A stretch of DNA of 64,000 nt, taken from contig CANJZE010000003.1 in NCBI GenBank assembly GCA_947479455.1, forward strand, positions 146,956-210,955, written 5' to 3'. The notes below the pieces were generated by a model. That model made no database searches. It saw only the letters and a list, made by a program, of their open reading frames with translations, and had not been told where the DNA came from. This document shows, in pieces, positions 26,692 through 37,144 of the stretch. Position 1 is the stretch's first letter, and every line of letters starts with the position of its first letter. Both the position numbers and the translations under genes were made by a program. The stretch comes from Bacteroidota bacterium. GTDB taxonomy: Bacteria > Bacteroidota > Bacteroidia > Chitinophagales > LD1.

Positions 26692-28158
26692 TTATTTTCT
26701 CATTTCTTCAAAAATATTTTTCAATTCTTCCTTATCATCAAAATGATTTTTTACTCCTTTTACTTCTTGATATTTTTCGTGTCCCTTTCCTGCTAAAAGA
26801 ATAATGTCGGTATTGTTAGCGAGCGTAACTGCAGTTTTAATCGCTTCTCTTCTGTCGCTTATCGTCAGCACTTTTCGTTTATCAGTCACCGGAACGCCTG
26901 CATACATTTGTTTCAGAATTTCATTCGGGTCTTCGCTGCGCGGGTTATCGGAAGTAAGAATTATCTGATTAGAAAACTTGCATGCAATCTCTGCCATGAT
27001 AGGTCGCTTCGTAGCATCTCTGTCTCCACCGCAACCAACTACCGTAATCACTTTTTCATTTCCGTTGCGCACTGCCTGAATAGTTTGTAAAACATTTTTG
27101 AGAGCATCAGGTGTGTGCGCATAATCCACTATACCCACAATTTTTTCATTGGCAGAAATGATTTGGTCGAAGCGCCCTTCTGGTGGTGTGAGCGATGAAA
27201 GAATAGTCAGCGCTTCTAATTTTTCTACATCGAGCAAACGCGCCACTGCATAAACTGCGGTAAGGTTATACGCATTGAATTCACCAATCAAACGCGTATG
27301 CATTTCAATATTGTCAATGTCTAATTGAAGACCCGCAACACCATTCTCGATAATTTTTGTTTTGAAATCGCTGGGCGTTTTGAGCGCGTAACTGCGCTTA
27401 GCTGCTTTGGTATTTTGCAACATCACGTTTCCGTTTCTGTCATCCACATTGGTTAATGCAAAAGCCATTGGAGGTAACCCATCGAAAAAACGCTTCTTTG
27501 CCTTCAAATAGTTTTCGAATGTTTTGTGGTAGTCGAGATGGTCATGAGTGATATTGGTAAACACAGCGCCAGCAAATTTCAATCCTTCAATTCTATTTTG
27601 GTCAACAGCGTGAGAACTCACTTCCATGAAACAGTATTCGCAACCGGCATCAACCATTTGTTTCAATAGCGCATTGAGTGCAATAGCATCGGGAGTAGTA
27701 TGTGTGCTCGGAATAATTTCTTCGTTGATTTGATTTTGCACTGTAGAAAGCAAACCCACATTTTTATTCAAAGCGCGAAACAATCGGAATAGGAGAGTAG
27801 CTACCGAGGTTTTTCCGTTGGTGCCTGTTACGCCAACCACTTTCATTTTAGAAGAAGGTTGCTCGTAAAAATTACTAGCCATTGCACCAAGCGCTTTCGA
27901 AGAATCTTTCACGTGTATGTAAGTTACGTGGGCAACAATTTTTTCGGGAAGAGTCTCGCATACAATAGCATTTGCTCCCAGCTCAATACATTTTGAGATA
28001 AACTGGTGTCCGTCACTTGTAGTTCCTTTGATTGCAATAAAACAATCTCCGCTTTTTATTTTTCGGCTATCCATTTGCAATGACGAAACAGGAACATCAA
28101 TTGAACCCACTGATTCAAGAACCGTAATACCATCGAGTATGTCGCAAAGTTTTTTCAT
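26692..28158 (-). CDS. murE: UDP-MurNAc-tripeptide synthetase
   Basis: About 488 residues from ATG 28158; the open frame extends to 28212 but those residues lack family resemblance. VTGTNGKTSVATLLF (ATP loop), HTTPDA, EVSSHAVDQNRI, ITHDHLDYHKTF and TSDNPRSEDPN are present. The DNPR motif is the one associated with meso-diaminopimelate specificity. It is the first dcw gene on this strand here, with no ftsI upstream. Confidence 0.95.
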   Translation of the reverse strand: MKKLCDILDGITVLESVGSIDVPVSSLQMDSRKIKSGDCFIAIKGTTSDGHQFISKCIELGANAIVCETLPEKIVAHVTYIHVKDSSKALGAMASNFYEQPSSKMKVVGVTGTNGKTSVATLLFRLFRALNKNVGLLSTVQNQINEEIIPSTHTTPDAIALNALLKQMVDAGCEYCFMEVSSHAVDQNRIEGLKFAGAVFTNITHDHLDYHKTFENYLKAKKRFFDGLPPMAFALTNVDDRNGNVMLQNTKAAKRSYALKTPSDFKTKIIENGVAGLQLDIDNIEMHTRLIGEFNAYNLTAVYAVARLLDVEKLEALTILSSLTPPEGRFDQIISANEKIVGIVDYAHTPDALKNVLQTIQAVRNGNEKVITVVGCGGDRDATKRPIMAEIACKFSNQIILTSDNPRSEDPNEILKQMYAGVPVTDKRKVLTISDRREAIKTAVTLANNTDIILLAGKGHEKYQEVKGVKNHFDDKEELKNIFEEMRK

Positions 28159-28435
28159 TAAGTTCTCAAATGTAAGTGTAACACCTCTTGATAGAAACGT
28201 AGTTGTTCCCAATATTAAGTGGAGAAAACAAAAAGGTGTGTGGTGAATTAAGCAGACGCAAAATGACTAAGCGTGGTTCAGTCTTTTCACAAGTATCTTC
28301 GAACGATTCCTCAGCTACTGATAAATAATTGCGAATTTAGTTTCTGAAAAAAATCGTGAACCTAAGCTAATCGTTAAGTTTTCTTAATCAGTTTACGTTT
28401 TGAAAGTTCCCTTCATCTACTATAAAAAACAAAAA

Positions 28436-29242
28436 ATGAAAAACTTCATCCTTACTCAATTCCTCGTTCTGCTTTTTGCTATTACATTTTCTCAAAACGG
28501 TAAATTCGAAATACCTAAGAGAACCAATCCTACGATTCTAAAAGAAATGCTGAGCCGTGCAGGAAACATCAACGACCTGAGTCCCTTGTTATGGAGTAGC
28601 ATGCAACTGCAACTGAGTCAGGATTTTTGGCTGGGAAAACGCAGACCCTATAATTTTAGCCAACCTCAAACGGAGAACTTTCTTTATCCTCAGGATGATT
28701 ACAAACAAATTCTAGAGGTGGTGTTCACCGAAATTTCGGTGGCTGTAAATGGTAAAACTACTGTGGCTCAAAGCACCAGCGATAAACTTACGGTGCATCA
28801 AAAAAATATTTTAAACAACGCAGATTTAGGAAGCGATATCAGCGTAACTATTAAGTATAAATACAAGAATCAAACTAACGATGTATGGGGAAGTAGAAAC
28901 AAAATTATTTCCGGCTCAACTGTGGTTACAATAGTTCCTACCATTCAAGCGGAGTTTCCGGACGGATGGAAAAAATTGTCAGCTTATTTTTCTGGAAATG
29001 TTTTCAGTAAAGTAAGTGCAAAAAATATTTCTGATAAAGTTCCACTGGCTACTATAAAATTCACAGTGAATGAAGAAGGGAAAATTCTTAATACACAATT
29101 AGTTCGCACTTCTACCGATAAAACAATTGACAAACTATTGGTAGAAGCTGTGAACAAAATGCCGAATTGGAAACCTGCCGTAAATTCAAATGGAGAAAGA
29201 GTAAAACAAGAAATAAGTATTCCGTTTGGTGGGGGGTGCTAA
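28436..29242 (+). CDS. Exported protein with TonB-like C-terminal domain
   Basis: About 268 residues with a signal peptide ([18 protein letters not shown]). The last 80 residues ([14 protein letters not shown], then [28 protein letters not shown]) match the TonB C-terminal fold common in Bacteroidota periplasmic proteins. The long N-terminal part has no recognised domain and no transmembrane anchor beyond the signal, so it is probably not a classical energy transducer. Confidence 0.7.
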   Translation: MKNFILTQFLVLLFAITFSQNGKFEIPKRTNPTILKEMLSRAGNINDLSPLLWSSMQLQLSQDFWLGKRRPYNFSQPQTENFLYPQDDYKQILEVVFTEISVAVNGKTTVAQSTSDKLTVHQKNILNNADLGSDISVTIKYKYKNQTNDVWGSRNKIISGSTVVTIVPTIQAEFPDGWKKLSAYFSGNVFSKVSAKNISDKVPLATIKFTVNEEGKILNTQLVRTSTDKTIDKLLVEAVNKMPNWKPAVNSNGERVKQEISIPFGGGC

Positions 29243-30108
29243 GCCTTAGCGGCTTTCAAGGTATTCAAGAGCAACGAAACAACTGTCATAGGTCCAACGC
29301 CACCGGGCACTGGAGTTATGGCTGAACACTTTGGAGCTACTTCATCGAACAACACATCGCCTTTTAAACGCCAGCCGGCTTTAGCAGTTGTATCGGTTAC
29401 ACGTGTAGTGCCTACATCAATTACTACCGCGCCTACTTTTACCATTTCACCAGTAAGAAAACCGGGCTTGCCGAGTGCAGCAATAATAATATCGGCTTGC
29501 AGTGTAATCTCCTTGAGGTTTTTTGTTTTACTGTGGCAAACAGTAACGGTGCAGTTTCCTGTTTTGCTTTGCGCGCTCATCAATATACTCATCGGTCTAC
29601 CTACAATATTACTTCTGCCTATCACCACACAATATTTTCCTTCGGTAGAAATATTATAGCGCTCAAGTATTTTAGTAATCCCCAGAGGAGTAGCAGAAAT
29701 ATAAGCATCCATACCCAAGGTAACTTTGCCCACATTTACAGGATGAAATCCATCCACATCTTTTCGCGGGTCAATAGCCATAATAATCTTATCGGCACTA
29801 ATATGTTTAGGCAAAGGAAGTTGAACGATAAAGCCATCTATTTCATTATTGGAATTCAACTTCGAAACTTCGTTCAACAAAAATTCTTCGATAATGGAAT
29901 CATCAAATTGCAACAGGGTTGATTTAAAACCTACCTGCTCACACGCTTTTACTTTGTGACCAACGTAAGTGAGACTACCGCCATCGTTACCAACAAGAAT
30001 TGCCGCCAGGTGAGGAGCGCGTTTACCGCTTTGTGTAATCTTATCTACCTCCGTTTTAATTTCAGCTTTTAGTTCGTCAGCTAATTTTTTTCCATCAAGA
30101 AGAAGCAT
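29239..30108 (-). CDS. folD: Methylenetetrahydrofolate dehydrogenase / cyclohydrolase
   Basis: A 289-residue bifunctional enzyme of one-carbon metabolism. The catalytic Y48xxxK52 (YVGHK), the [10 protein letters not shown] signature, the NADP loop [12 protein letters not shown] and the C-terminal [11 protein letters not shown] are present. It converges on the TonB-like gene with a 4-nt overlap and lies 27 nt downstream of proS on the same strand. Confidence 0.97.
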   Translation of the reverse strand: MLLLDGKKLADELKAEIKTEVDKITQSGKRAPHLAAILVGNDGGSLTYVGHKVKACEQVGFKSTLLQFDDSIIEEFLLNEVSKLNSNNEIDGFIVQLPLPKHISADKIIMAIDPRKDVDGFHPVNVGKVTLGMDAYISATPLGITKILERYNISTEGKYCVVIGRSNIVGRPMSILMSAQSKTGNCTVTVCHSKTKNLKEITLQADIIIAALGKPGFLTGEMVKVGAVVIDVGTTRVTDTTAKAGWRLKGDVLFDEVAPKCSAITPVPGGVGPMTVVSLLLNTLKAAKA

Positions 30109-30135
30109 GCTCTAATTTGTTTTGTCTTTAAATAG

Positions 30136-31608
30136 TTAATACGCTCTTGCAAATACCACGCGCTCTTTGCTTGGGTTTCCGGTAAACACACATTTGCCGT
30201 CTTCCTGTTTATTGTTTAAAGGAATGCAGCGAATAGTTGCTTTCGTCAACTCTTTAATTTTTTCTTCAGTAGCAGGAGTTCCATCCCAGTGTGCCGAAAT
30301 AAATCCCGGCTCTTCAATAGCTTTTAAAAATTCATCCCAGGTATTCACTTCGCGAATATGACTATCGCGGAAAGTTTTTGCGCGGTTGAAAATGTTTGCC
30401 TGAATATCTTCCAACAGTTTCTCAATATAATTTCCAATTCCTTCAAACTGCTGAACCGATTTTTCTTTTGTATCGCGTCTTGCTACTTCAATTGTTCCTG
30501 CCTCGTAATCGCGCATGCCCATAGCTAAACGAACAGGCACACCTTTCAATTCATACTCGGCAAATTTAAATCCGGGACGTTTGGTGTCATCCTTATCAAA
30601 CTTCACCGAAATGTTTTTTGCTTTCAATTCCAGAAGGAGAGGAGCAAACTTCTCTTCAATCTTTTTCAAATCTTCTTCACCTTTAAATATAGGCACTATA
30701 GCCACCTGAATAGGAGCGAGCATTGGAGGCAGCACTAATCCTTCATCATCGCTGTGCGCCATAATCAATGCACCAATCAATCGTGTTGAAACTCCCCATG
30801 AACTAGCCCACACAAATTCTTCTTTGCCTTCTTTGTTCGCAAACTTTACATCAAATGCTTTTGCAAAATTTTGACCCAGGAAATGCGAAGTGCCTGCTTG
30901 CAAAGCCTGCCCGTCCTGCATCATGGCTTCAATACAATAAGTATCCAATGCACCGGCAAATCTTTCGTTAGGACTTTTCTTTCCTTTCAACACCGGCATT
31001 GCCATCCACTTCTCTGCAAACTCGGCATATACATCGAGCATGCGTTCAGTTTCTTCAATGGCTTCCTGTGAAGTAGAGTGAGCGGTGTGCCCTTCTTGCC
31101 AAAGAAATTCGGCAGTGCGCAAAAACAAACGCGTGCGCATTTCCCAACGCACCACATTTGCCCATTGATTAATCAACAATGGCAAATCGCGATATGACTG
31201 AATCCAGTTTTTGTAAGTGTTCCAGATGATAGTTTCAGAAGTAGGGCGAATAATTAATTCCTCTTCGAGTTTCGCATCGGGGTCAACAATCACTCCTTTT
31301 CCGTTGGGGTCGTTGATTAAACGGTAGTGCGTAACCACGGCACATTCCTTGGCAAAACCTTCTACATGCGATGCTTCTTTACTCAAAAAACTTTTTGGAA
31401 TAAGCAAAGGGAAATAGGCGTTCACATGCCCGGTGTCTTTAAACATTTTATCGAGTGCCGCCTGCATCTTTTCCCAAATAGCAAAGCCGTAAGGTTTTAT
31501 AACCATGCAACCGCGCACACTGCTGTGGTCGGCTAATCCGCTTTTAACAACAAGGTCGTTATACCACTGTGAATAATCGTTAACTCTTGAAGTGATTTCT
31601 TTTGCCAT
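30136..31608 (-). CDS. proS: Prolyl-tRNA synthetase (short, archaeal/eukaryote-like type)
   Basis: A 490-residue class II synthetase of the ProS type lacking the bacterial editing insertion. Motif 2 ([27 protein letters not shown]) and the TSETIIW segment are clear. The C-terminal anticodon-binding and zinc-like domain ends in the expected Tyr (VVFARAY). This type is normal for Bacteroidota. Confidence 0.97.
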   Translation of the reverse strand: MAKEITSRVNDYSQWYNDLVVKSGLADHSSVRGCMVIKPYGFAIWEKMQAALDKMFKDTGHVNAYFPLLIPKSFLSKEASHVEGFAKECAVVTHYRLINDPNGKGVIVDPDAKLEEELIIRPTSETIIWNTYKNWIQSYRDLPLLINQWANVVRWEMRTRLFLRTAEFLWQEGHTAHSTSQEAIEETERMLDVYAEFAEKWMAMPVLKGKKSPNERFAGALDTYCIEAMMQDGQALQAGTSHFLGQNFAKAFDVKFANKEGKEEFVWASSWGVSTRLIGALIMAHSDDEGLVLPPMLAPIQVAIVPIFKGEEDLKKIEEKFAPLLLELKAKNISVKFDKDDTKRPGFKFAEYELKGVPVRLAMGMRDYEAGTIEVARRDTKEKSVQQFEGIGNYIEKLLEDIQANIFNRAKTFRDSHIREVNTWDEFLKAIEEPGFISAHWDGTPATEEKIKELTKATIRCIPLNNKQEDGKCVFTGNPSKERVVFARAY

Positions 31609-31690
31609 AACAAATATTGGTACGATGTTTAAGTGTATGTTAATCGTGCGCGAAAATATTAAAAACGTTCACGCTTAAACTGAATTGAAA

Positions 31691-31698
31691 TAAATTTG
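31691..31698 (+). promoter_or_regulatory. -7 promoter element upstream of the Tyr/Asn-rich protein
   Basis: TAAATTTG exactly matches TAnnTTTG and lies 20 nt before the ATG at 31719. Confidence 0.4.
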
Positions 31699-31718
31699 TC
31701 GTAATAAAAACAAAAACC

Positions 31719-33275
31719 ATGAACCGCTTCCTCATTCTTCTTTCCACCACTCTGTTATTGGTAACAGGAATTTCGCAAAACTCTTTTGCACAAAGCGATG
31801 ATGTTTACTACGACCCTGCAAAAGATAAAGGGAAGGAAAATAATTCGGAGCAGAATAACGAAAGTAGTAATGCACCAGCTGAATCGGCTGATAAAACTGA
31901 TGGATACAGCAACGATAATTCAGCTTATAAATATGACCTACGTGATAATTATTCTTCGAACAATTCCGATTATTACGGAAGCGATGTTTCTTACGATGAG
32001 GACTACGAATCGTATTATTACACTACGAACTTACATCGATACTATGGCGCAAACTATGGAGTGAGTTATTACAATTACAGCTTCACCCCTTCTTATTATT
32101 ACGGATACAGCAATTGGAATTCGCGCGTAGTTGTTTCTGTAAACCCTTGGTATAATGATACCTGGTGGAGATGGAACCGTCATCACCGCAATACCATTTA
32201 TGTTTACGACCCTTACTACGACCCATACTGGAATTGGAACATGGGCTGGAATAGTGCTTACTATACTAACTCATGGGGAAATTCGAACTGGGGTTATTAC
32301 TCCTGCAACTATTATGGCTGGGATTATAACAGTTGGGCTTATAACTGGGGAAGCGGTTGCGGCTATGGGCAATATAACAATGGCTACAACAACGGATATT
32401 GGAACGGCTATAATAACGGATATAATGATGGTTGGAACACCGCCAGCGGATATAATCCTTACTATTATTATGGACATCATCATAAAGATCTTGATGCTCC
32501 CGGCAAGACCGGAACAGGTTCTACAAAGCCAATTATTACCAGCGGAACTTCGATCAACAGAACACCTGTTGACATGCATACAGTAAATATTCCAAAAGCA
32601 GGAATTCAAAAACCAATTTATCAAAACACAGGTGTAGTGAAACCAAGAGAGGGGGTAATTGTAAATGCAAATACTGCTTCGCCATACAATGAAAATAAAC
32701 CCGATGTAGTGGTTAAGCCAAGCGAACCAATCACGCAAGCACCTAAGGGATGGCAGAATAATAATGAGCAACAGCGCGATAACAACTTAAACGTTACCTC
32801 ACAACAAGAACCTAAAGCATGGCAGCCGAGTAACAGCCATGCGCCTGTTGAAAGAACAGAGTCAAAACAAAATAACGGTTGGACTTCAACGCCACCGCAA
32901 AACTGGGGTAATCACCCAGCACAACGCGACAATAGTATTAACGAAATATCACGAGAAAATAATTTGGAAGGTCGCGCGCAACAACAACCAAAAGAAAACA
33001 GATGGAATGAACCATCAAGACCAGTGGAGCAATCGCGCAATATTGAGCAACCAAGGAACTACCAACAACAACGCCCTGGGGTGCAGCCTCGTCAAATTGA
33101 ACAACCGCGACAAGTGGAGCAACGCAGAGAAGTTCCCCAACAGCGTAATTTTGAACAGCGACCAATGGAGCAACGCGCTCAACCGCGAAACGAGCAACCA
33201 CACAGTAATTCTCAACCAACCCCACAAAGAAATCCGGCTCCTTCAAATAACGGAGGAAGTTTAAAAAGACATTAA
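31719..33275 (+). CDS. Secreted low-complexity Tyr/Asn- and Gln-rich protein
   Basis: A 518-residue exported protein (signal ILLSTTLLLVTGISQNSFAQ). Residues about 60-255 are extremely rich in Tyr, Asn, Trp and Gly (e.g. NGYNNGYWNGYNNGYND), and the C-terminal third is rich in Gln, Arg, Pro and Glu with short repeats of the QPRQIEQ type. No catalytic motif or T9SS tail is seen. Such composition is common among Bacteroidota surface or matrix proteins; function is unknown. Confidence 0.7.
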   Translation: MNRFLILLSTTLLLVTGISQNSFAQSDDVYYDPAKDKGKENNSEQNNESSNAPAESADKTDGYSNDNSAYKYDLRDNYSSNNSDYYGSDVSYDEDYESYYYTTNLHRYYGANYGVSYYNYSFTPSYYYGYSNWNSRVVVSVNPWYNDTWWRWNRHHRNTIYVYDPYYDPYWNWNMGWNSAYYTNSWGNSNWGYYSCNYYGWDYNSWAYNWGSGCGYGQYNNGYNNGYWNGYNNGYNDGWNTASGYNPYYYYGHHHKDLDAPGKTGTGSTKPIITSGTSINRTPVDMHTVNIPKAGIQKPIYQNTGVVKPREGVIVNANTASPYNENKPDVVVKPSEPITQAPKGWQNNNEQQRDNNLNVTSQQEPKAWQPSNSHAPVERTESKQNNGWTSTPPQNWGNHPAQRDNSINEISRENNLEGRAQQQPKENRWNEPSRPVEQSRNIEQPRNYQQQRPGVQPRQIEQPRQVEQRREVPQQRNFEQRPMEQRAQPRNEQPHSNSQPTPQRNPAPSNNGGSLKRH

Positions 33276-33300
33276 TCTCTTGTTTGGTGTTTAATGGTTA

Positions 33301-33330
33301 AACGGAATCAGCAATGGTTCCGTTTTTTTA
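33301..33330 (+). terminator. Intrinsic terminator after the Tyr/Asn-rich gene
   Basis: AACGGAA / TTCCGTT stem (33301-33307, 33318-33324) followed by a T-run, 25 nt after the stop codon. Confidence 0.75.
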
Positions 33331-33345
33331 TTTTCAACTCTTCGT

Positions 33346-34053
33346 ATGAGCCAAAACACTTTTCGTTTCAAGCAGTTTTCAATCAATCAGGGTAACTGTG
33401 CTATGAAAGTAAATACCGATGGCGTGCTATTAGGGGCCTGGGCAAACGGGAGAGGAGCGAGTCGCATTTTAGATATAGGCACCGGAACAGGAGTAATTGC
33501 CCTGATGCTCGCACAGCAGAACCACGAAGCAAAAATTATAGCCATTGATATTGATGAGAATGCTTACCAGCAGGCAAGGGAAAACTTTGCAGCAAGTTTG
33601 TGGAACAAAAATCTTGAAGCTCAGCATTGCGGGCTGCAAAACTTTTCAACTGAAACCAAATTCGATTTAATCATTTCGAACCCACCTTATTTTATTCAGG
33701 ATTACAAAACAGAAGACGAAGCAAAGAACATTGCAAAACACAGCACAGCCTTAACTTACGATGAACTACTTGAAGAAATAAATGTTTTGCTTTCAAGTGA
33801 TGGCAAAGCATTCCTGATTGTTCCAATATTCAATTTGCCCTTACTGCAAACTAAAGCTGAGAGTTTAGAACTCTACACAACTCAGCTTACCGAAGTAACA
33901 GCCATTGAAGGTAAACTGCCTTACGTTGTATTAATCAAGTTGGAAAGAGAAAGAAGGGAAGTGGTGAAAAGCCAACTGCTTATTCAAAAATTAAACGCTG
34001 AATTTACCCAAGAGTATAAGGAACTGACGAAGAAGTATTACCTGAAGTTCTGA
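33346..34053 (+). CDS. trmN6: tRNA1(Val) A37 N6-methyltransferase
   Basis: A 235-residue class I SAM methyltransferase. Motif I is ILDIGTGTGVIALMLA and the catalytic NPPYF motif is in LIISNPPYFI, as in YfiC/TrmN6, which methylates A37 of tRNA-Val. The opening FRFKQFSINQGNCAMKVNTDGVLLGAW is highly typical. It starts just after a terminator, so it probably has its own promoter. Confidence 0.92.
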   Translation: MSQNTFRFKQFSINQGNCAMKVNTDGVLLGAWANGRGASRILDIGTGTGVIALMLAQQNHEAKIIAIDIDENAYQQARENFAASLWNKNLEAQHCGLQNFSTETKFDLIISNPPYFIQDYKTEDEAKNIAKHSTALTYDELLEEINVLLSSDGKAFLIVPIFNLPLLQTKAESLELYTTQLTEVTAIEGKLPYVVLIKLERERREVVKSQLLIQKLNAEFTQEYKELTKKYYLKF

Positions 34054-34100
34054 GCAACCAAGTCTGTAACTTCAAATAATACTACTTTACATAACGTCAA

Positions 34101-35036
34101 TTATAAACTTAAAGTAGCAAGAACACTGTTCATGCTACGAACTGCCTCAGCGCTTTTGTCAAAAGCTTCTTGTTCGCTGGTATTCAACTTGTAATCTACT
34201 ATTTGTTCCCAACCACCTTTACCAATAACTACAGGAACGCCTAAGCATATATCGTTCTGTCCGTATTCACCATTTAAAGAAACACAGCAAGGGAAAACTT
34301 TCTTTTGGTCGCGCACAATGCTCTCTACTAAAGCAGCTCCGGCAGCACCCGGTGCATACCATGCCGAGGTTCCAATCAGCTTAGTTAAAGTAGCTCCGCC
34401 AACCATCGTATCGGCTGCCACTTTGCTTAAAGCTTCTGCACTTAATAAATTCGAAACAGGGTTTCCGTTTAAGGTAGCTAAGCGAGTTAAAGGAATCATC
34501 GTAGTATCACCATGTCCGCCAACAACCACCGCATGTAAATCGCTTGGTGAGCAATTGAGCGATTGGCTCAAATAATATTTAAAGCGGGCACTGTCGAGAA
34601 TTCCGCCCATGCCTATAATTCTGTTCTTAGGAAGTCCGCTTGATTTTAAAGCCAGGTAAGTCATCGTATCCATTGGATTGCTGATAACAACAATAATGGC
34701 GTTAGGCGAATGCTTCAAAATATTTTCGGTAACCCCTTTTACAATGGATGCATTAGTGCCAATTAATTCTTCGCGGGTCATGCCGGGTTTGCGTGGAATG
34801 CCTGATGTAATTACCGCCACATCAGTTCCTGCTGTTTTGGTGTAATCGTTGGTTGAACCTGTAACACGGGTATCAAAACCGAGCAACGAAGCGGTTTGGT
34901 TCATATCCATGGCTTTGCCCTCAGCAATGCCTTCTTTAATGTCAACTAAAACGAGTTCGTGGCAAAGTTCTCTGCGTGCAATGTTATCGGCAACTGTAGC
35001 TCCTACTGCTCCTGCTCCTACTACGGTAATTTTCAT
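34101..35036 (-). CDS. mdh: Malate dehydrogenase
   Basis: A 311-residue LDH-like malate dehydrogenase. NAD loop GAGAVGATVA, substrate loop PRKPGMTREEL with the malate-specific arginine, GGILDSARF, and catalytic His in VGGHGDTTMIPL are all present. It works in the TCA cycle. The promoter element TAAGTTTG (35072-35079, minus) lies upstream. Confidence 0.97.
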   Translation of the reverse strand: MKITVVGAGAVGATVADNIARRELCHELVLVDIKEGIAEGKAMDMNQTASLLGFDTRVTGSTNDYTKTAGTDVAVITSGIPRKPGMTREELIGTNASIVKGVTENILKHSPNAIIVVISNPMDTMTYLALKSSGLPKNRIIGMGGILDSARFKYYLSQSLNCSPSDLHAVVVGGHGDTTMIPLTRLATLNGNPVSNLLSAEALSKVAADTMVGGATLTKLIGTSAWYAPGAAGAALVESIVRDQKKVFPCCVSLNGEYGQNDICLGVPVVIGKGGWEQIVDYKLNTSEQEAFDKSAEAVRSMNSVLATLSL

Positions 35037-35071
35037 GAAGTATTTTTTTTATTGGTTTGAAAAAAGCGGTG

Positions 35072-35079
35072 CAAACTTA
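35072..35079 (-). promoter_or_regulatory. -7 promoter element for mdh
   Basis: Minus-strand TAAGTTTG fits TAnnTTTG, 35 nt before the mdh ATG, with a TTG about 19 nt further upstream (35099-35101) in -33 position. Confidence 0.5.
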
Positions 35080-35129
35080 AACGAAAAGAGATAATGCGCA
35101 ACTGGAAAAGATCAACTAACCAGTTTGCT

Positions 35130-36971
35130 TTACTCTGGCGAAAGTATGGTTGGTTCAAACAAATTATCTTGTTCTATCGATCTCCGGTTTTTAAAATCAC
35201 TCAAAATACTATAAGGCTTTACACCCGGAATGCGTAACTTAGGATAATAGGCAAAGGAGAGTTCAAAAAAGCCAATTCCAAATTTAAGATTACGCAAACG
35301 CACACCTGCACCATAAGCTTGACTCAATGTGGTTCCTGAACCTACACCTTGCACCAATGCAATGTCGGCAAACATAAAAGCACATGAAGAAAAACCGAGT
35401 ATTTTAAAAGTTGGATACACAACAGTTTCGAAATTGAAAACGTAACTGCGCGTGCCCCTGATGTAGTTGACAAACACGCCTCGTAAACCATTTTGGTTGT
35501 TCACTACCAACTCACGTCCTATTGGTCGGTTGAAACCAAGATTGATATCGGCTGAAATAATATGACGCATGATAAACTTGTTTCCTAATTTAATAGGTGC
35601 AGAATAGAATTTCTCGCTAATCTTAAACAGAATTTGCTGGTAAGAATCTTTTTTTGTAAATCCTCCATAGCTCAATCGTGAGTTGAGGTAGCCACATTTA
35701 GGAATAAATTTTCCATAATTTATTTGCACCCCACTGTAAAAACGTTTACTTAACTCTTCATCGTAATCAAAACCAAGAATTAATGCACCATTCAAACCTT
35801 TATTAAAATACTCTGCCTGGCCCAAGTAATACACTGAATGATCAACATAATAATCCCAATTAGCAAATCCTAAACTACCCAAAAAGTAAGTACGGTCAAT
35901 AAAGGTTTGTGTGCCATCGGCACTGCGCAAATAAGGGCGTGTGATGTAATCCAACCTTTTCATACGAGCTGAGAGAATCATGCGCACTAAATCGTAACGA
36001 GCACTTTTCAAACTCGGCATTTTAACCGAAGTAGCCAACCAAACATCTTGTGTGTTATAAAACGTGTTGGTGGGTATGGAAGAAGAAAATTGATTAGGAA
36101 CATTAGCGCTTTCACGATAAAGGGAAGTCTTAATGTGGCCGGCCCATTTGCTATTGGCTGAAAAAAAATCGCGGGAGATTCTCAAACTTCCGCCTTTATC
36201 TAAAGGACTATAATCACCTGCAATTTTTATATCAATATGCGAGCTTCTTATATTATCATACTTGTAAATACCGTAAACACTATAAAAGTTATCCTTGCGA
36301 TAGTTAAGCGAAGCTCCCACAGCAATAGATTGAGGCAAACCCATAAAATTTTGGAACGTAATACCTCCCGTAACCTTATTAAACTGTACGCTAAAGTTCA
36401 AACTCCAACTCCACTTATCTTGCACCATAATTAGAACGTCCACCAAATTATCGGAGCCATCAACAGGTACCAAAAACATTTTTACGTCCTTAAAGGTTTG
36501 TCGTTCCCATAAATTTTTCTCGGTATCAGCAAATAATATAGGATCAACTGCATCGCCACTTTTAAAAAGCAAATCGTTTCGCACCACCCAGTCTTTCGTT
36601 TTTATCTGAATGCCATTTGCAAATTTTTGAAACCGATTAAAATGATCTGCTTCCGGTTTTTCGATAGTTACACCGTATGGTGCTATTACTTTTATTTCAA
36701 TGTTGCGAATGTATTTTCCGCGATGTTGTTCAAACTCTTCTTTGCCAGTGAGCACTCGGTCAACAGTGCGGTCGCTATAATTTAGATATGAAGCGAACAT
36801 TAGCGTTTTGTTCAATCCTTGTGCCGCTTTAATTTTCTCTTCTTCCTTTCTTAACTGCTTAACGGTTTTATCTAAACATACTTCATCGTCATAAGGCGAC
36901 TGTGCCTGCAAAAGAATAGTGCAGCACATATTTAGCATAACAAACAAAAAAAGCAGGTAACGCTTTCTCAT
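35130..36971 (-). CDS. Predicted outer-membrane beta-barrel protein with POTRA-like region
   Basis: About 613 residues from ATG 36971 (signal YLLFLFVMLNMCCTILLQAQ). The N-terminal part has a POTRA-like segment (KYIRNIEIKVIAPYGVTI, then VVRNDLLFKSGDAVDP). The remainder is beta-strand pairs consistent with a 16-strand Omp85/BamA-type barrel (VRLRNLKFGIGFFELSFAYYP at the end). It could belong to the surface-antigen/Omp85 superfamily, but the substrate is unknown. The frame is open further up to 37046. Confidence 0.7.
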   Translation of the reverse strand: MRKRYLLFLFVMLNMCCTILLQAQSPYDDEVCLDKTVKQLRKEEEKIKAAQGLNKTLMFASYLNYSDRTVDRVLTGKEEFEQHRGKYIRNIEIKVIAPYGVTIEKPEADHFNRFQKFANGIQIKTKDWVVRNDLLFKSGDAVDPILFADTEKNLWERQTFKDVKMFLVPVDGSDNLVDVLIMVQDKWSWSLNFSVQFNKVTGGITFQNFMGLPQSIAVGASLNYRKDNFYSVYGIYKYDNIRSSHIDIKIAGDYSPLDKGGSLRISRDFFSANSKWAGHIKTSLYRESANVPNQFSSSIPTNTFYNTQDVWLATSVKMPSLKSARYDLVRMILSARMKRLDYITRPYLRSADGTQTFIDRTYFLGSLGFANWDYYVDHSVYYLGQAEYFNKGLNGALILGFDYDEELSKRFYSGVQINYGKFIPKCGYLNSRLSYGGFTKKDSYQQILFKISEKFYSAPIKLGNKFIMRHIISADINLGFNRPIGRELVVNNQNGLRGVFVNYIRGTRSYVFNFETVVYPTFKILGFSSCAFMFADIALVQGVGSGTTLSQAYGAGVRLRNLKFGIGFFELSFAYYPKLRIPGVKPYSILSDFKNRRSIEQDNLFEPTILSPE

Positions 36972-37144
36972 CAACTCATTTGGTTTAAAACAGAACGCGG
37001 AAAGTAAAAAAGAATGGTGTAATGATTTTGAAATAAAATTTGACATAAACTTTAAAACCTACTATTTTGTCCTTCTTAATGTTTCCTGTTTATTATCACG
37101 CTGGTTTAACCATTTTGTTACATGAAAATAAAACCGAAATACGT

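Noticed and set aside
32155-32771. Ile/Met/Thr-rich overlapping ORFs on both strands
   Set aside because: They are frame shadows of the Tyr/Asn-rich coding sequence at 31719-33275.
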